Under the pieces are notes generated by a model. That model made no database searches. It saw nothing but the letters and a program-made list of their open reading frames with translations, and was not told where the DNA came from. This document shows positions 26,333 to 34,601 of a stretch of 64,000 nt of DNA, piece by piece (positions within the stretch are counted from its first letter, which is position 1; each line of letters opens with the position of its first letter). A program made the translations under genes and the position numbers. This stretch comes from an uncultured Phascolarctobacterium sp. (GTDB lineage: Bacteria; Bacillota; Negativicutes; Acidaminococcales; Acidaminococcaceae): positions 248,001 through 312,000 of the forward strand of contig NZ_CAAGLX010000011.1 of NCBI RefSeq assembly GCF_900770955.1. Direction: 5' to 3'.

Positions 26333-26374
26333 AAAACCGTCATTCCTCAGCTTGTTAGGGAATGACGGTTTTTT
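26333..26374. terminator. Bidirectional terminator between pdxK and the convergent gltA-like gene
   Basis: AAAACCGTCATTCC (26333-26346) pairs with GGAATGACGGTTTT (26359-26372). T runs on both strands allow it to serve both converging genes. Confidence 0.9.
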
Positions 26375-26390
26375 TATGCAAAAATAAGTA

Positions 26391-27779
26391 TTACAGAGTT
26401 GTGGAATCCATAGTGCAGTCTTCCAGCAGCTTTTTGGCATCAACGTATTGCGCAATGCCTGCAGCTACCTTCTTCGATTCCTTCATTGCCAGCACGACGG
26501 TTGCGGGACCATGTACTACGTCGCCGCTGCTGAAAACACCGGCGCGGGTAGTCATGCCGTAGGGGCGGTCACGGGTGATAACGAAGCCCTGCTTATCAAC
26601 CTGAATGCCTTTCGTGGAAGAAACAATGCGTGCTGCGGGCTTTTGGCCTACTGCGAGGATTACGCAGTCGCAGGGGATAAGCTCCTGGCCGCCTTCTGCG
26701 ATAAACTCACCGTTTTCGGTTTTGGTGATATTCTGCAGCAATAAGCCTGCCAATTCGGTTTCGTCCGCTGCCGTAGCCTGACGGCGGATATTTTTAAAAG
26801 CGCGCATCTGCTTCTTGTTGAAGTAGGCGATAGGCTGCTTTAAGAAGCGGAATTGTACGCCTTCGGCAACAGCTGCTTCATATTCCGAAGGAAAGGCAGA
26901 AATTTCGGCTTCGGTTTTGTGGTAAACGATGGTGACGTTTTTGGCGCCGCGGCGGATCGAGGTGCGGGCTGCGTCCATAGCAACGTTGCCTGCACCGACA
27001 ACGATAACGTTGTCACCAGTGTGCAGAAGTGTTTCGCTGGCATCCAGCTTGCCTTCGTCGGCAAGCACGACCATGCGCAGGAAGTAGGTTGCGGTCAAAA
27101 TGCCGGACAGCTCCTTGCCGGGGATATCCAGCGTGCGCGGCAGAGAGGTGCCTGTGCCCATGAAAATTGCATCATATCCTTGGGCAAAAAGGTCATCAAC
27201 GGTAAAATCTACACCGGCAAGCTGCTTAGTGCGGATTTCTACGCCGATATGCTGCAGCTCGCTGATTTCACGGCGGACAACATCCTTTTGCAGACGGAAT
27301 TCAGGAATACCGAAAAGCAGTACGCCGCCAGGTTCGCTTTGTGCTTCGAAAATAGTAACATCAAAGTCCATTTTTGCCAAATCACCGGCAACGGTAAGAC
27401 CTGCAGGGCCGGAGCCGATTACGGCAACCTTACCGCGCAGCTTGCTTGACGGCTGCGTGGGCTTCAAATCATTGTTGTGGGCAAAGTCGGCAATGAACAT
27501 TTCCAAGCTGCCGATTTCGATACCGCATTTCTTCTTGGTCAGCACACAATGTGCTTCGCATTGACGCTCATGCGGGCAGACGCGTCCGCAGATAGCGGGC
27601 AGATTGCTGCGTTCGGAAATAATCTCGTAGGCCATACCGATATTACCTTCGCTTAAGGCACGGATAAAGCCGGGGATATTGTTTTCAATCGGACAGCCGG
27701 TGCGGCATGTAGGGCGCGCACAGTTCAGGCAGCGGCGTGCTTCCTGAATGGCTTCTGCTGTGGTCATTGTTCTGCTCAT
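26391..27779 (-). CDS. NADPH-dependent glutamate synthase (GltA/GltD-like) or related flavoprotein
   Basis: A 462-residue FAD/NADPH oxidoreductase of the glutamate synthase small-subunit family. Residues 10-90 form the N-terminal iron-sulfur domain with cysteine sets CLNCARPTCRTGCP and CGRVCPHERQCEAHC. FAD binding is at KVAVIGSGPAGLTVAGDLAK (about 115-134) and NADPH binding at DNVIVVGAGNVAMDAARTSIRRG (about 253-275). It ends with the GDVVHGPATVVLAMKESK FAD segment. No large GltB subunit or NfnA partner is adjacent, so it may act as a stand-alone GltA-type enzyme or with a distant partner such as a ferredoxin-NADP transhydrogenase. It lies 14 bp behind cysE on the same strand and likely shares its promoter. 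Confidence 0.85.
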   Translation of the reverse strand: MSRTMTTAEAIQEARRCLNCARPTCRTGCPIENNIPGFIRALSEGNIGMAYEIISERSNLPAICGRVCPHERQCEAHCVLTKKKCGIEIGSLEMFIADFAHNNDLKPTQPSSKLRGKVAVIGSGPAGLTVAGDLAKMDFDVTIFEAQSEPGGVLLFGIPEFRLQKDVVRREISELQHIGVEIRTKQLAGVDFTVDDLFAQGYDAIFMGTGTSLPRTLDIPGKELSGILTATYFLRMVVLADEGKLDASETLLHTGDNVIVVGAGNVAMDAARTSIRRGAKNVTIVYHKTEAEISAFPSEYEAAVAEGVQFRFLKQPIAYFNKKQMRAFKNIRRQATAADETELAGLLLQNITKTENGEFIAEGGQELIPCDCVILAVGQKPAARIVSSTKGIQVDKQGFVITRDRPYGMTTRAGVFSSGDVVHGPATVVLAMKESKKVAAGIAQYVDAKKLLEDCTMDSTTL

Positions 27780-27793
27780 TTTTCTACCTCTTT

Positions 27794-28489
27794 TTAGTCA
27801 TAATGCTTACTTTGAGTGTCATAAATAAGATTTTCCAATTCCTTGAGGCGGTCATTAATTTCTTCCATATGCTTGGCGAGCAGCTCTTCGTAATCTGCTA
27901 CAGGGTCAGGCAGCTTATCGTGGTTCAGGTCAATCATGCTTTCGGCATCGCTGCTGTTGGAGGCAATACGTACACCGTTACGTGTTACGACACGTCCGGG
28001 TACACCAACAACTACGGAATTAGGCGGAACCTCTTTTAATACTACGCTGCCGCTGCCTATTTTGGAATTGTCGCCAACCTTAAAGGAACCGAGCACCTTC
28101 GCACCGCTGGATACAACAACATTGTTGCCAATGGTGGGATGGCGCTTGCCCTTTTCCTTGCCGGTACCGCCAAGAGTAACTCCCTGATAGAGCGTGACGT
28201 TGCTGCCAAGCTCGGCGGTTTCACCGATAACAAGTCCCATGCCGTGGTCAATAAAAAGGCCGGGACCAAGTGTAGCACCGGGATGGATGTCTATGCCGGT
28301 AAGAAAGCGGGAAAAAGTATTAAGCAGGCGTGGGAATACTACCCAGCCCTTCAGATAAAAGTGATGCGCTATACGATGGAGCCAGATGGCATGTAGCCCG
28401 GGATAACACAGTGCGGCCTCCAGTCTTGTTTTTGCGGCCGGGTCGCGCAGCATAATGGCATCAATATCTTTTTTCATCTGAGCAAACAT
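27794..28489 (-). CDS. cysE: Serine O-acetyltransferase
   Basis: CysE makes O-acetylserine for cysteine synthesis. The 231-residue protein has the short N-terminal helical domain of EpsC/CysE forms (RDPAAKTRLEAALCYPGLHAIWLHRIAH) and then the left-handed beta-helix from about residue 65: TGIDIHPGATLGPGLFIDHGMGLVIGETAELG with the catalytic Asp-His pair, GVTLGGTGKEKGKRHPTIG and the C-terminal NSVVVGVPGRVV. AAAGGAG precedes the ATG. It is the first gene of a two-gene unit with the gltA-like gene. Confidence 0.95.
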   Translation of the reverse strand: MFAQMKKDIDAIMLRDPAAKTRLEAALCYPGLHAIWLHRIAHHFYLKGWVVFPRLLNTFSRFLTGIDIHPGATLGPGLFIDHGMGLVIGETAELGSNVTLYQGVTLGGTGKEKGKRHPTIGNNVVVSSGAKVLGSFKVGDNSKIGSGSVVLKEVPPNSVVVGVPGRVVTRNGVRIASNSSDAESMIDLNHDKLPDPVADYEELLAKHMEEINDRLKELENLIYDTQSKHYD

Positions 28490-28509
28490 GTCAAGACTCC
28501 TTTCTTTAT

Positions 28510-28538
28510 ATTATATCAACATGTGCTGTAGTTGTCAG
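28510..28538 (-). promoter_or_regulatory. Promoter for cysE
   Basis: On the minus strand CTGACA (28533-28538) and TATAAT (28510-28515) are spaced 17 bp, 20 bp upstream of the cysE start. I saw no T-box or S-box leader. Confidence 0.6.
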
Positions 28539-28760
28539 CAGTCAACTGTTTTTAGGCATATTCTTTCTGTCGACAAATACCATTTTTATATTTTAGCACA
28601 GATAACGCCAAAAGGTAAACAGAAAAACTGTAAAACTTAACAAAAATATGACTGGTAAACATTTTTCCACACTTATTTAGTGGACAAAATTCTGAAAAAT
28701 GCTTAATTTTGCTACAAATTGCACATTATGAGTGAATGATTTTTTAGTTTGGATTCTGAA

Positions 28761-28788
28761 TTGACTTTGCTTATAAGTATGATATAAT
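28761..28788 (+). promoter_or_regulatory. Promoter for the M20 amidohydrolase operon
   Basis: TTGACT (28761-28766) and TATAAT (28783-28788), 16-bp spacer. The rest of the 369-bp divergent gap (28490-28858) is AT-rich with no further structure I can support. Confidence 0.7.
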
Positions 28789-28858
28789 TGAGTTAAGTAC
28801 TTAAAAATTTTTATTAATGTACGCATTGAATAGACAAGTACGTTGGAGGCGCATTGGA

Positions 28859-30166
28859 ATGACAAAAGAAATTTTAAAAGAAAAAGCATGTGCTGCAATT
28901 GATGCATATGCAGATAAGATAAAGGCTATTTGTGCTAGCATCAACGATGAACCGGAGTTAGGCTTCAAGGAAGTAAAGACCGCTGCTAAGGTTGCGGAGT
29001 TTATGCGCGACCTGGGGCTGGAGCCGCAGACAGGCCTGGCAATCAATGGCGTTAAGGGACGTGCTAAGGGCGGCAAGCCCGGACCGACAGCAGCCGTTTT
29101 AGGCGAGCTGGATGCAGTTGGCTGCCCGACAAGTCCGAAGGCTGATCCTGCCACAGGCGCAGCGCATGCCTGCGGCCATAACCTGCAGATTTCCACCATG
29201 CTGGCTGCTGCCTGCGGTATCGTAAAATCCGGTGTGCTGCCGGAGCTTGCAGGTGACGTTGTATTCTTCGGCGTTCCTGCTGAGGAATATATTGAAATTG
29301 CGTACCGTAAAAAATTAGTGGAGTCCGGCAAGCTGCATTTTATGAGCGGCAAGGGCGAGCTGATTTATGAAGGCGCTTTCGATGATATTGATATGGCCAT
29401 GCAGATGCATGCTGATAAAAATATGCCTCAGCCTACGGTTTCCATTGGCGAAAGCAGCAATGGCTTTGTTGGCAAAACCGTGCGCTATATCGGCAAAACT
29501 GCCCATGCAGCTGATGCTCCGCATGAAGGTGTCAATGCTTTGAACGCTGCTTGCCTGGGACTTATGGGTATCAACGCGTTGCGTGAAACCTTCCGAGAGC
29601 AGGATGTTGTGCGTGTTCATCCGATTATTACCAAGGGCGGTGACTTCGTTAATTCCGTGCCTGATGATGTACGCCTGGAGCTGTATGTGCGTGCGAAAAC
29701 CATGGATGCTATTGATTCTACACATACGCGCGTGGACGCGGCACTAAAGGCCGGCGGCGATGCCGTCGGTGCACAGACTGTTATCGAAACACTGCCGGGC
29801 ATGTTCCCACTGAGCTGTAACAAGCGTATGAATGAGCTGTTTGTAGCGAATGCGAAAATTGCTTATCCTGACGTAGAGATAAAGGATGCCGGCCATTTCA
29901 GCGCATCCACCGATATGGGTGACGTATCACACCTGATGCCTGTTATCCATCCGTTTATCGGCGGGACGGACGGCCTGCTGCATGCACCGGGCTTTCATAT
30001 GGTAGATTTTAATGCTGCCGTGCTCCTGCCTGCCAAAGCCTTTGCCATGATGCTGATAGATTTGCTGTATGATGATGCCAAAGAGGCTAAGGCCATCCTG
30101 GCTGACTTCAAGCCTATTCTTACTAAAGAAGAGTACATTGCAAAGTTAGAAAGCTATTTTAATTAA
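28859..30166 (+). CDS. M20-family amidohydrolase (AbgB/HipO-like)
   Basis: A 435-residue metal-dependent amidohydrolase or peptidase. The start at 28859 has GGAGG 9 nt upstream; an in-frame ATG at 28817 lies before it. Metal-site motifs are GELDAVG (about residue 81), GAAHACGHNLQISTMLAAA (about 100-118), GVPAEEY (about 140) and the late GTDGLLHAPGF. The insert HAADAPHEGVNALNAACLGLMGINALRE matches the M20 dimerisation domain. Relatives split N-acyl amino acids or aminobenzoyl-glutamate. The two following membrane genes overlap each other by one base and sit 33 bp downstream, suggesting a transport-plus-hydrolysis unit for an amide substrate, which I cannot name. Confidence 0.85.
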   Translation: MTKEILKEKACAAIDAYADKIKAICASINDEPELGFKEVKTAAKVAEFMRDLGLEPQTGLAINGVKGRAKGGKPGPTAAVLGELDAVGCPTSPKADPATGAAHACGHNLQISTMLAAACGIVKSGVLPELAGDVVFFGVPAEEYIEIAYRKKLVESGKLHFMSGKGELIYEGAFDDIDMAMQMHADKNMPQPTVSIGESSNGFVGKTVRYIGKTAHAADAPHEGVNALNAACLGLMGINALRETFREQDVVRVHPIITKGGDFVNSVPDDVRLELYVRAKTMDAIDSTHTRVDAALKAGGDAVGAQTVIETLPGMFPLSCNKRMNELFVANAKIAYPDVEIKDAGHFSASTDMGDVSHLMPVIHPFIGGTDGLLHAPGFHMVDFNAAVLLPAKAFAMMLIDLLYDDAKEAKAILADFKPILTKEEYIAKLESYFN

Positions 30167-30199
30167 GTAAAATAGAAATAATTTGTGGGAGGGAATGTA

Positions 30200-31006
30200 A
30201 TGAAAAACATTAAATTACATGCCATAATTCTGGCGTTGATCATTGTTTCCGAGCTGATCGGCACTCATACCCTGAAGTTTGGTATCGGCCGAATCGTATT
30301 GCTGCCGATGCTGTACGCTCTGCTTCTGGGCATTCTGACAACACCTAAGTTTTTGAACCTGTCCGGTAAAAAGGAAATGTTGGATGCCAGCAGTCTGGTT
30401 GGCGTAACGCTGATGCTTTTGATGGCACGCTACGGTACTTTGGTAGGTCCGACTCTGCCGAAGATTCTGGCTGCATCTCCGGCGCTGATTCTGCAGGAGT
30501 TCGGTAACCTCGGTACTGTGCTTTTGGGTGTTCCTGTAGCTGTTTACCTGGGCTTGAAACGTGAAACCATCGGTGCTGCGCATTCTATCGCCCGTGAACC
30601 GAACGTAGCGCTTATCGGCGAGAAATTCGGCCTGGACAGCAGTGAGGGCCGCGGCGTTATGGGCGTTTATATTGCCGGTACTGTTTTCGGTACTATTTTC
30701 TTTGGCCTGATGGCCAGCGTTGCTGCTTCTGTACTGCCGATTCATCCGTATGCACTGGCTATGGCCTCCGGCGTAGGCTCTGCCAGCATGATGACGGCTG
30801 CCGTAGGCTCTTTGGTTGCTATGTATCCTGATATGGCTGATCAGCTGGCAGCCTTTGGCGCAGCAAGTAATATGCTTTCCGGTCTTGATGGTTTGTATAT
30901 GTCCGTATGGCTGGGCCTGCCGATGACCGAATGGCTCTATAAGAGATGCTATAAGATAAAATATGGCGTACTGCCAGAAGCTGATAAGAAAGGAGAGGAA
31001 GCATAA
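30200..31006 (+). CDS. DUF3100-type integral membrane protein
   Basis: A 268-residue protein with about eight hydrophobic helices. The start at 30200 uses GTGGGAGGG as ribosome site. I associate it with the DUF3100 family on the basis of its overall pattern (KLHAIILALIIVSELIGTHTLKFGIGRIVLLPML; GVGSASMMTAAVGSLVAMYPD). The family has no proven function but is often paired with M20 peptidases, as here. The Gly/Ser/Met-rich helix SGVGSASMMTAAVGSL looks like a transport-type re-entrant segment. It shares a base with the next membrane gene, so the two are probably subunits of one transporter. Confidence 0.75.
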   Translation: MKNIKLHAIILALIIVSELIGTHTLKFGIGRIVLLPMLYALLLGILTTPKFLNLSGKKEMLDASSLVGVTLMLLMARYGTLVGPTLPKILAASPALILQEFGNLGTVLLGVPVAVYLGLKRETIGAAHSIAREPNVALIGEKFGLDSSEGRGVMGVYIAGTVFGTIFFGLMASVAASVLPIHPYALAMASGVGSASMMTAAVGSLVAMYPDMADQLAAFGAASNMLSGLDGLYMSVWLGLPMTEWLYKRCYKIKYGVLPEADKKGEEA

Positions 31007-31452
31007 TGAAAATTAAAGATACAATTATAATTTTGGCTATTGTAACCTTCATGAGCTTGTTCTCCAATGTATTGGGAACCAAGGCGGATATTATGCAGTC
31101 TATTCCCGGCCTGCTGATTTTGGCGGTTATTGCTTTTGTCGGCATGCTGCTGGCAAAATATATTCCCGGTGGTATTCCTGCAGCAGCATGGGTTGTAACC
31201 CTGGGCTGTATTCTGACTATCCCTGGCGTTCCCGGCAGCGATATTATCAACGGTTATGTAAAGAATGTCGGCTTTGTGGCCTTGTGTACGCCGATTCTGG
31301 CTTATGCAGGTGTATCCATAGGCAAGGACCTGGATGCCTTTGCCAAGACAGGCTGGCGCATTGTTATTCTGGCAATCGTTGTCTTTGTAGGCACCTATAT
31401 TGCCAGTGCGATTATCGCTCAGTGCATTTTGAAGGCTTTGGGACAAATTTAA
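31006..31452 (+). CDS. Small membrane protein, probable partner of the DUF3100 protein
   Basis: A 148-residue protein with four predicted membrane helices (about residues 7-22, 33-50, 58-75 and 115-142) and short loops. No family was recognised with certainty. Its ATG overlaps the DUF3100 stop (TAATG), which suggests fixed stoichiometry. The loop IPGGIPAAAWVVTLG and the segment YAGVSIGKDLDAFAKTGW, in which IGKDLD is charged inside a hydrophobic context, may face the transport path. A terminator follows at 31467. Confidence 0.7.
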   Translation: MKIKDTIIILAIVTFMSLFSNVLGTKADIMQSIPGLLILAVIAFVGMLLAKYIPGGIPAAAWVVTLGCILTIPGVPGSDIINGYVKNVGFVALCTPILAYAGVSIGKDLDAFAKTGWRIVILAIVVFVGTYIASAIIAQCILKALGQI

Positions 31453-31466
31453 AATAATTGCTTTTG

Positions 31467-31494
31467 ACCGGCATCAGTGCGATGCCGGTTTTTT
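31467..31494 (+). terminator. Rho-independent terminator after the M20/DUF3100 operon
   Basis: ACCGGCATC (31467-31475) pairs with GATGCCGGT (31481-31489), followed by TTTTTT. Confidence 0.88.
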
Positions 31495-31529
31495 AAAAGC
31501 TTCAAGCTTATTGTATACATGCTTTTTTG

Positions 31530-31558
31530 TTGAAATAATCTGCAAGTTAGAGTAAAAT
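31530..31558 (+). promoter_or_regulatory. Promoter for the unknown gene at 31588
   Basis: TTGAAA (31530-31535) and TAAAAT (31553-31558), 17-bp spacer, 29 bp before the start codon. Confidence 0.65.
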
Positions 31559-31587
31559 ATGACTATAAACCATGAGGAGGTATCACT

Positions 31588-32034
31588 ATGTCTGAAATCT
31601 TAGCGGAAGCAACTTTTCCGAGTGTAATCCATAATAACGAAGTTTGCGAAGAAATCGTTAAATGGGGCAATAAAAATGGTTTCCCCCTGCAAAAAGCAAA
31701 ATTATACAATAAAATGGATGGTTATGTAGGCTTTTCTCCTGATAATTATTTCATTAAAGCAACCCGTTTGCCGCCTGTTCCTGGTGGTTGGAAGGTTGTT
31801 GTCGAAAAATATGAGGCTGAAAGCCGCATCATTCCTTTGAATGTTAAACCTGGCACCAATGAAGTTAACCGTTTTATCCTGAAAATGATGGACGAATATG
31901 TTAAGGAAGGCCTGAAAATGGAGCTGAGTGACGAGGTTTATGAATCCTATGGCACTTACCTGCGCGATTTGAAGGTTACCGGTCATACTGTATTGATTAA
32001 TACCTTTGAAGACTTTATCGAAAACATGCGTTAA
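31588..32034 (+). CDS. Uncharacterised cytoplasmic protein
   Basis: A 148-residue protein with no recognised family, no signal peptide and no membrane segment. It has its own promoter and a strong GAGGAGG site 9 nt before the ATG, so expression is likely. The sequence is mixed alpha/beta: an N-terminal helix (NNEVCEEIVKWGNKNG), a middle with YVGFSPDNYFIKATRLPPVPGGWKVVVEKYEAESR that looks like a beta sheet, and an acidic C-terminal helix pair. Its codon use matches its neighbours. It is followed 3 bp later by another small reading frame. Confidence 0.75.
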   Translation: MSEILAEATFPSVIHNNEVCEEIVKWGNKNGFPLQKAKLYNKMDGYVGFSPDNYFIKATRLPPVPGGWKVVVEKYEAESRIIPLNVKPGTNEVNRFILKMMDEYVKEGLKMELSDEVYESYGTYLRDLKVTGHTVLINTFEDFIENMR

Positions 32035-32037
32035 GCT

Positions 32038-32325
32038 ATGGTCGGGGTTTTGGAAAAACAGCTGGCGCGGGCACTGGATATGCGTCTGGCGGTATTTGCA
32101 ACCAAGGCAGCAAGCGGCAGCCTGCTGCAGGATGAAATGTCCTTGCGTGCCGCTGCCTATATGGCCAGTGAAATTATTATGCCCTGCTGCTGCATGATGT
32201 GCAATAAGGCTAAGCTGGAGGCGTTGCTTTCGCAGACGAAGCTCTGTGCGGAAAATCCGGAGCTGACGCAGCGTTTGGCGGCGCTTGTCTATGATGATTT
32301 GGCGCGCTGTAATGGGTTAGGATAG
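32038..32325 (+). CDS. Small cysteine-rich hypothetical protein
   Basis: A 95-residue frame beginning 3 bp after the previous stop, with no clear ribosome site of its own, so translation would depend on coupling. It is mostly helical and Ala/Leu-rich, with a compact cysteine run CCCMMC (about residues 59-64) after SEIIMP and two further single cysteines, which suggests metal or iron-sulfur binding. No family was recognised. An overlapping frame at 32006-32197 is shorter and less likely. It may be a real partner of the upstream gene, or chance. Confidence 0.45.
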   Translation: MVGVLEKQLARALDMRLAVFATKAASGSLLQDEMSLRAAAYMASEIIMPCCCMMCNKAKLEALLSQTKLCAENPELTQRLAALVYDDLARCNGLG

Positions 32326-32363
32326 GGGCAAGAAAAAAATCTCAACTTTTTTCAAAAAAAGTG

Positions 32364-32392
32364 TTGACAAAAGCACGTTAATGCCTTATACT
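32364..32392 (+). promoter_or_regulatory. Promoter of tRNA-Gly
   Basis: A consensus TTGACA (32364-32369) and TATACT (32387-32392) with a 17-bp spacer, 20 bp before the tRNA. Confidence 0.85.
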
Positions 32393-32412
32393 TATATTCG
32401 TTGCTGATGCAT

Positions 32413-32487
<75 letters not shown>

Positions 32488-32498
32488 ATTAAAAATTT

Positions 32499-32528
32499 AC
32501 CCGACAGATTGAGTCTGTCGGGTTTTTT
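32499..32528 (+). terminator. Rho-independent terminator after tRNA-Gly
   Basis: ACCCGACAGA (32499-32508) pairs perfectly with TCTGTCGGGT (32514-32523), followed by TTTTTT. Confidence 0.9.
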
Positions 32529-32532
32529 GGTA

Positions 32533-32561
32533 TTGTCAAGACGCAAGCATTGTGATATGAT
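32533..32561 (+). promoter_or_regulatory. Promoter for tig
   Basis: TTGTCA (32533-32538) and TATGAT (32556-32561), 17-bp spacer. The leader then holds a hairpin TGTCAGC/GCTGACA (32577-32583 with 32602-32608) about 50 nt ahead of the start. No CIRCE repeat was seen. Confidence 0.65.
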
Positions 32562-32662
32562 ATTATGAGCGATTTGTGTCAGCACATTTTCGCTAAGGAA
32601 AGCTGACAGTTTAATCCGATTATATTATTTTACCAACATAAATTTAAGGGAGGATTTTATTA

Positions 32663-33946
32663 ATGAACGTTACTGTTGAAAGAGTAGAAAACGAGGCCAC
32701 TTTAAAAATTACTGCTCCGGCTGCTGAGGTAAATGCAGGCTATAAAAAGGCTGTTAAAAAAATTGCTGACCAGGTAAATATTCCCGGCTTCCGTAAAGGC
32801 AAAGCTCCTCGTGCTATCATTGAAATGCACTATGGCAAAGAAGCTGTAAAACAAGAAGCTTTTGAAATCGTTGCAAACAAAGCATATGGCGAAGCACTGG
32901 ATCAGGAAAAACTGATTCCCGTATCCGATCCTAAAGTTGAAGAATCTACCTTTGAAGAAGGCAAGGATATGGAACTGACCATTAAAGTAACCCTGAAACC
33001 GGAACCGGAACTGGGTGAATACAAAGGTCTGCATGTAGAGAAAAAAGAAGTTGAAATCACTGACGAGCAGGTTGACGCTCAAATTAAAGATATGATGGGC
33101 CGCGACGCTAAAATGGTAGTTGCTGAAGACGGCGCTGTAATTGAAAAAGGCGACTTTGCTATCATTGACTTTGCAGGTACTGTTGACGGCGAACCGTTCA
33201 GCGGCGGCGAAGGCAAAGGCTATCCTCTGGAAGTTGGCTCCAACTCCTTCATCCCCGGCTTCGAAGATCAGCTGGTTGGCCTGACCAAAGGCGATTCCAC
33301 TGACGTAGAAGTAACCTTCCCGGAAGACTACTTCGTTAAAGATCTGGCTGGCAAAGAAGCTGTCTTCAAAGTAAACATCCAAGACGTAAAACGCAAAGAG
33401 TTGCCGGAACTGAACGACGAATATGTTGCTTCCAAGACCGACTTAAAAACCGTAGAAGAGTTGCGTGCTAACTACAAAGAGCGTATGCAAAAAGCTGCTG
33501 AAGCTAACGCTAAAGCTGAATACGAGCATGAACTGATTGACCTGGCTGTAGCTAACGCTAAATTCAGCGTTCCGGAAATCATGATTGAAGACAAAATCAG
33601 CCAAATGGTTGACGAAATGAAAATGAGCCTGGAAAGCCGTAAAATGAGCCTGGATATGTACATGCAATACACTGGCCTGGACATGGCTAAAATCCGCGAA
33701 AACCAACGTCCGGTTGCTGAAGAAAACGTTAAGACCGACCTGGTTCTGGACGCTATCGCTAAAGCTGAAGACATTCAGGTTGATATGGCTGACGTTGATG
33801 CAGAAATCGCTGCTATTTCCGCACAACACGGCGCTGCTCCGGAAGAAGTTAAGAAAATCATTAAAGGCAACGGCACCATGGGCCTGCTGCTGGCTAACAT
33901 CCTGCGCCGCAAAGCTGCTCATGTTGTTATCGACAGCGCAAAATAA
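32663..33946 (+). CDS. tig: Trigger factor ribosome-bound chaperone
   Basis: A 427-residue peptidyl-prolyl isomerase and chaperone that meets nascent chains at the ribosome exit. The N-terminal domain carries the ribosome-docking signature NIPGFRKGKAPRAIIE (about residues 38-53). The FKBP domain lies at about 155-240 (GDFAIIDFAGTVDGEPFSGG, FIPGFEDQLVGLTKG), and the long helical C-terminal domain fills the rest. Codon use is visibly biased toward highly expressed choices (many AAA, GAA, GCT, CTG). GGAGG precedes the start. It heads the tig-clpP-clpX-lon-engB series. Confidence 0.98.
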   Translation: MNVTVERVENEATLKITAPAAEVNAGYKKAVKKIADQVNIPGFRKGKAPRAIIEMHYGKEAVKQEAFEIVANKAYGEALDQEKLIPVSDPKVEESTFEEGKDMELTIKVTLKPEPELGEYKGLHVEKKEVEITDEQVDAQIKDMMGRDAKMVVAEDGAVIEKGDFAIIDFAGTVDGEPFSGGEGKGYPLEVGSNSFIPGFEDQLVGLTKGDSTDVEVTFPEDYFVKDLAGKEAVFKVNIQDVKRKELPELNDEYVASKTDLKTVEELRANYKERMQKAAEANAKAEYEHELIDLAVANAKFSVPEIMIEDKISQMVDEMKMSLESRKMSLDMYMQYTGLDMAKIRENQRPVAEENVKTDLVLDAIAKAEDIQVDMADVDAEIAAISAQHGAAPEEVKKIIKGNGTMGLLLANILRRKAAHVVIDSAK

Positions 33947-33982
33947 TTTTGGTTTATACTTACAGTAAAGGAGTGTGACAAA

Positions 33983-34576
33983 ATGAATTATGTGCCTATC
34001 GTTGTTGAACAATCTAGTCGTGGAGAACGTTCCTATGATATTTATTCACGTCTTTTGAAGGATAGGATTGTTTTCGTTACCGGTCCGATTGATGACAATA
34101 TGGCAAATGTTGTCATTGCTCAGTTATTGTTCCTTGAGTCCGAGGATCCGGACAAAGACATCCATCTGTATATTAACAGTCCTGGCGGCAGCGTAAGCGC
34201 CGGCATGGCTATTTATGATACGATGCAGTATATTAAGCCTGACGTTTCTACTATATGCATGGGCATGGCTGCCAGCATGGCATCTGTGCTCCTGGCAGCA
34301 GGTGCGCCGGGCAAGCGTTTTGCATTGCCGTATTCCCGTGTTATGATTCACCAGCCCTTGGGTGGTGCACAGGGCCAGGCAACGGAAATTGAAATCCATG
34401 CCCGTGAAATCCTGCGCATCCGTGAAGAAATGAACCAGGTACTGGCAAAGCATACCGGTCAGACAGTGGAAAAAATTGCTGCTGATACTGAGCGCGATCA
34501 TTATCTGACAAGTAAAGAAGCTAAGGAATATGGCCTGATTGACGAGGTTGTTTCCCGTAGTAAATCTGCAGAGTAA
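33983..34576 (+). CDS. clpP: ATP-dependent Clp protease proteolytic subunit
   Basis: A 197-residue serine protease that forms the tetradecameric Clp chamber. The catalytic Ser98 is in MGMAASMASVLL, the His is in RVMIHQPLGGAQG (about residue 123), and the Asp is in the ADTERDHYLTSKEAKEYGLID tail (about 172). Start NYVPIVVEQSSRGERSYDIYSRLLKDRI is canonical, with AAAGGAG 8 nt upstream. clpX follows 25 bp later, the usual partnership. Confidence 0.98.
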   Translation: MNYVPIVVEQSSRGERSYDIYSRLLKDRIVFVTGPIDDNMANVVIAQLLFLESEDPDKDIHLYINSPGGSVSAGMAIYDTMQYIKPDVSTICMGMAASMASVLLAAGAPGKRFALPYSRVMIHQPLGGAQGQATEIEIHAREILRIREEMNQVLAKHTGQTVEKIAADTERDHYLTSKEAKEYGLIDEVVSRSKSAE

Positions 34577-34601
34577 GATATACTATAAGGAGATTTAAAA
34601 T

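Noticed and set aside
28490..28858. T-box or S-box leader upstream of cysE
   Set aside because: No T-box sequence, specifier stem or SAM motif on the minus strand; only a plain promoter.
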